64,000 bases of DNA from Granulosicoccus sp045106195 (lineage in GTDB: Bacteria > Pseudomonadota > Gammaproteobacteria > Granulosicoccales > Granulosicoccaceae). Numbering within the stretch: the stretch's first letter is position 1; each line of letters opens with the position of its first letter. The translations under genes and the position numbers were made by a program. Shown piece by piece: positions 62,484 to 64,000 of this stretch. The stretch covers positions 38,991 to 102,990 of the forward strand of contig JBGCEH010000012.1 of assembly GCA_045106195.1 (NCBI GenBank), in the 5' to 3' direction. The notes beneath the pieces are model-generated. The model did not search any database, was not told the origin of the DNA, and saw only the letters and a list, made by a program, of their open reading frames with translations.

Positions 62484-63302
62484 CTATTGTGAGCGCTGCC
62501 GCACGGCTTCAAACAAACTCACACCCGCAGCCACAGATACATTCAGACTGGATACCGAGCCAAGCATTGGCAAGTGGAATAAATCGTCACACTGCTCGCG
62601 TGTCAGACGCCGCATACCTTTTCCTTCAGCGCCCATAACCAGTGCGACATGCCCTGACAAGTCCAGTTGATACAGACTGGACGCAGCCTCACCAGCTGCG
62701 CCATATACCCACACACCCTGCTTTTGTAGCTGGGCAACAGCGCGCTGCAGATTGGTTACCTGGAACAGTGGCACGCACTCAGCCGCCCCGCAGGCGACCT
62801 TGCGGACAACAGGCGTCAAGCCAACACTGTTATTCGCAGGGATAACCACCGCATCAACGGCTGCTGCATCGGCGGAACGTAAACAGGCCCCCAGATTATG
62901 CGGATCCTGAACTTCATCCAGCACAAGAATAAGCAGAGACCGGGCACGTTCGCCTTCAAGGGCCGTTTTTACAAACGCCTCAAGATCATCACGGATACCA
63001 CTGGAAGCCACTCGAAGAACAGCAACCACTCCCTGATGCTGCAGATCAGGCGCAAGCTCGTTTAATAACGACCGGTTAACTTCTTCGGTATCGATCGCAT
63101 GACGCTCAGCCAGTTGGCGCATATCGCGCAAACGAGTATCACGGCGCCCTTTTTGTACCAGCAACGTCTCTATCTCGCTGGCTGATGATTTCAGTGCTGC
63201 TTTGACGCTATGCAACCCCCCAACATACTGCCTGGACATTAGCTTGTCTGAAGCACTGGTGATGACAGCGCCTCGCGACGCTGATTCGTTATTATCTGTC
63301 AT
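62484..63302 (-). CDS. rlmB: 23S rRNA Gm2251 methyltransferase
   Basis: The 272-residue SPOUT enzyme methylates the 2'-O of G2251 in the peptidyl-transferase P loop. It has the RNA-binding L30e-like N-terminal part (GGLHSVKAALKSS) and SPOUT motifs 1-3: DEVQDPHNLGACLRSADA, VMGAEGKGMRRL and IPMLG-type LPMLGSVSSLNVSVAAG. It lies upstream of rpsF, as expected, on the same strand and with a 208-base gap. Confidence 0.93.
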   Translation of the reverse strand: MTDNNESASRGAVITSASDKLMSRQYVGGLHSVKAALKSSASEIETLLVQKGRRDTRLRDMRQLAERHAIDTEEVNRSLLNELAPDLQHQGVVAVLRVASSGIRDDLEAFVKTALEGERARSLLILVLDEVQDPHNLGACLRSADAAAVDAVVIPANNSVGLTPVVRKVACGAAECVPLFQVTNLQRAVAQLQKQGVWVYGAAGEAASSLYQLDLSGHVALVMGAEGKGMRRLTREQCDDLFHLPMLGSVSSLNVSVAAGVSLFEAVRQRSQ

Positions 63303-63406
63303 GACCAGCGCCAGTAAGATGTCTTGCCATGACTCACTGTCAGAGGCGTTCGTAGTTTGGCGACCTGCCCTCTACCATTATTTGCTTGAACTAAGCGCCA
63401 CATTGT

Positions 63407-64000
63407 CTAGACACTCCGTCGCTTGGTCGCGTTCTTCTTGGTAACGGTCTTCCTGCTCGTCGCTTTCTTGCCTGCAACCTTCTTGCCTGAGACCTTCTTG
63501 CCTGCGACCTTCTTGCCTGCGACCTTCTTGCTTGCAACCTTCTTGCTTGCAACCTTCTTGCTTGCAACCTTCTTGCTTGCAACCTTCTTGCTTGCGACCT
63601 TCTTGCCTGCGACCTGCTTGCCTGCGACCTGCTTGCCTGCGACCTTCTTGCTTGCGACCTTCTTGCTTGCGACCTTCTTGCTTGCGACCTTTTTGCTTGC
63701 AACCTTCTTGCTTGCAACCTGCTTGCTTGCAACCTGCTTGCCTGCGACCTGCTTGCCTGCGACCTTCTTGCCTGCGACCTTCTTGCCTGCGACCTTCTTG
63801 CCTGCGACCTTCTTGCTTGCAACCTGCTTGCTTGCAACCTGCTTGCTTGCAACCTGCTTGCTTGCAACCTGCTTGCTTGCAACCTGCTTGCTTGCAACCT
63901 GCTTGCTTGCAACCTTCTTGCTTGCAACCTTCTTGCTTGCAACCTTCTTGCTTGCGACCTTCTTGCCTGCGACCTGCTTGCCTGCGACCTGCTTGCCTGC
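63407..64000 (-). CDS. Histone H1-like protein of 15-bp repeats (partial)
   Basis: On the minus strand one frame is open from the window edge to a TAG at 63407-63409, giving the last 197 residues of a protein whose start lies beyond 64000. It is made of roughly 36 near-identical five-residue units, GKKVA, SKKVA, GKQVA or SKQVA, encoded by an exact 15-bp repeat that stays in phase throughout. A nonrepeat tail of about 18 residues follows (ATSRKTVTKKNATKRRSV). High Lys/Ala content suggests DNA compaction, like the short protein at 38.1 kb. Another frame on the same strand reads QARRL-type repeats but has the less typical tail and is rejected. Lysine-to-glutamine changes occur at one position. 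Confidence 0.75.
   Translation of the reverse strand, partial: AGKQVAGKQVAGKKVASKKVASKKVASKKVASKQVASKQVASKQVASKQVASKQVASKQVASKKVAGKKVAGKKVAGKKVAGKQVAGKQVASKQVASKKVASKKVASKKVASKKVASKKVAGKQVAGKQVAGKKVASKKVASKKVASKKVASKKVASKKVAGKKVAGKKVSGKKVAGKKATSRKTVTKKNATKRRSV
63460..64000. repeat. 15-bp tandem repeat (minisatellite)
   Basis: Units such as TTCTTGCTTGCAACC on the plus strand repeat about 36 times without a length change, so every 60-base line holds four units. Three positions vary: T/G in the second codon, C/T in the first, and GCG/GCA with ACC/GAC. Blocks of like units alternate, as expected from recent unequal crossing-over or slippage. The array continues beyond the window. Confidence 0.9.

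Noticed and set aside
63391..63942. Minus-strand frame of QARRLQASRLQ-type repeats
   Set aside because: Shifted frame over the 15-bp array. The KKVA frame gives a typical histone-like protein with a natural tail and is open to the window edge.
63460..64000. Possible CRISPR array
   Set aside because: Units are 15 bases, directly adjacent and coding, with no spacers and no cas genes.

Overview
The window comes from a gammaproteobacterial chromosome. The best markers are conserved gene orders: rlmB-rpsF-rpsR-(DUF2232 gene)-rplI-dnaB-alr, pepA-holC-valS with lptF-lptG divergent from pepA, and xerD-dsbC. Families largely restricted to gammaproteobacteria or proteobacteria also appear (CsiV, DUF2058/YaiL, DUF2970, DUF3187, HolC, class-I GshA, SbcB). 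Moderate G+C, gene content and two histone-H1-like Lys/Ala-rich proteins suggest a free-living, probably marine, non-enteric lineage, perhaps near Chromatiales/Granulosicoccaceae. That placement is inference. I see no insertion sequence, prophage, CRISPR array, rRNA or tRNA gene.

Layout. 0-4 kb: tail of a racemase-like gene, csiV, then an apparent four-gene operon (glycine-zipper protein, PepSY-like protein, PhoP-like regulator, sensor kinase) behind a promoter that carries a PhoP-box-like direct repeat. 4.5-9.1 kb (minus strand): methyltransferase, YadG/YadH-like ABC exporter, lytic transglycosylase, cobalamin adenosyltransferase. 9.2-12.7 kb (plus): HIT hydrolase, then a tightly packed MoxR ATPase, VWA protein and Trm11-like methyltransferase. 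12.9-17.6 kb: a lipoprotein, a REC-REC-PAS-degenerate-GGDEF signalling protein and a cytochrome P450. 17.6-21.2 kb (minus): overlapping gshA-mobA-moeA. 21.2-25.8 kb: alpha/beta hydrolase, DUF2058 protein, sbcB, a four-helix membrane protein and the N-degron enzyme bpt. 26-33 kb: adenylate cyclase, hisN-like phosphatase, rep and a Lon protease with features of the AsrA type. 33-38 kb: DUF3187 outer-membrane protein, TPR protein, dsbC, xerD and a second moeA.

38-39 kb holds a short histone-like gene and about 650 bases of structured, AT-rich DNA with no convincing ORF. 39-46.8 kb: RDD protein, LPS transporter genes lptG/lptF, pepA-holC-valS. 46.9-55 kb: PAS sensor kinase, DUF2970 protein, outer-membrane beta-barrel candidate, ABC-F ATPase, lemA with two TPM-domain genes, and an MFS transporter. 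55-63.3 kb: galU, fdxA, alr, dnaB, ribosomal protein genes and rlmB. The right edge (63407 onward) is the C-terminal half of a second, much longer histone-H1-like protein made of 15-bp repeats.

Most genes are housekeeping. The parts most worth a second look are the MoxR-VWA-methyltransferase cassette, the noncoding block upstream of the short histone-like gene with its leader terminator, the 15-bp-repeat histone-like gene whose true frame is easily missed, the catalytically dead GGDEF protein, and the candidate autoregulatory site of the PhoP-like operon.
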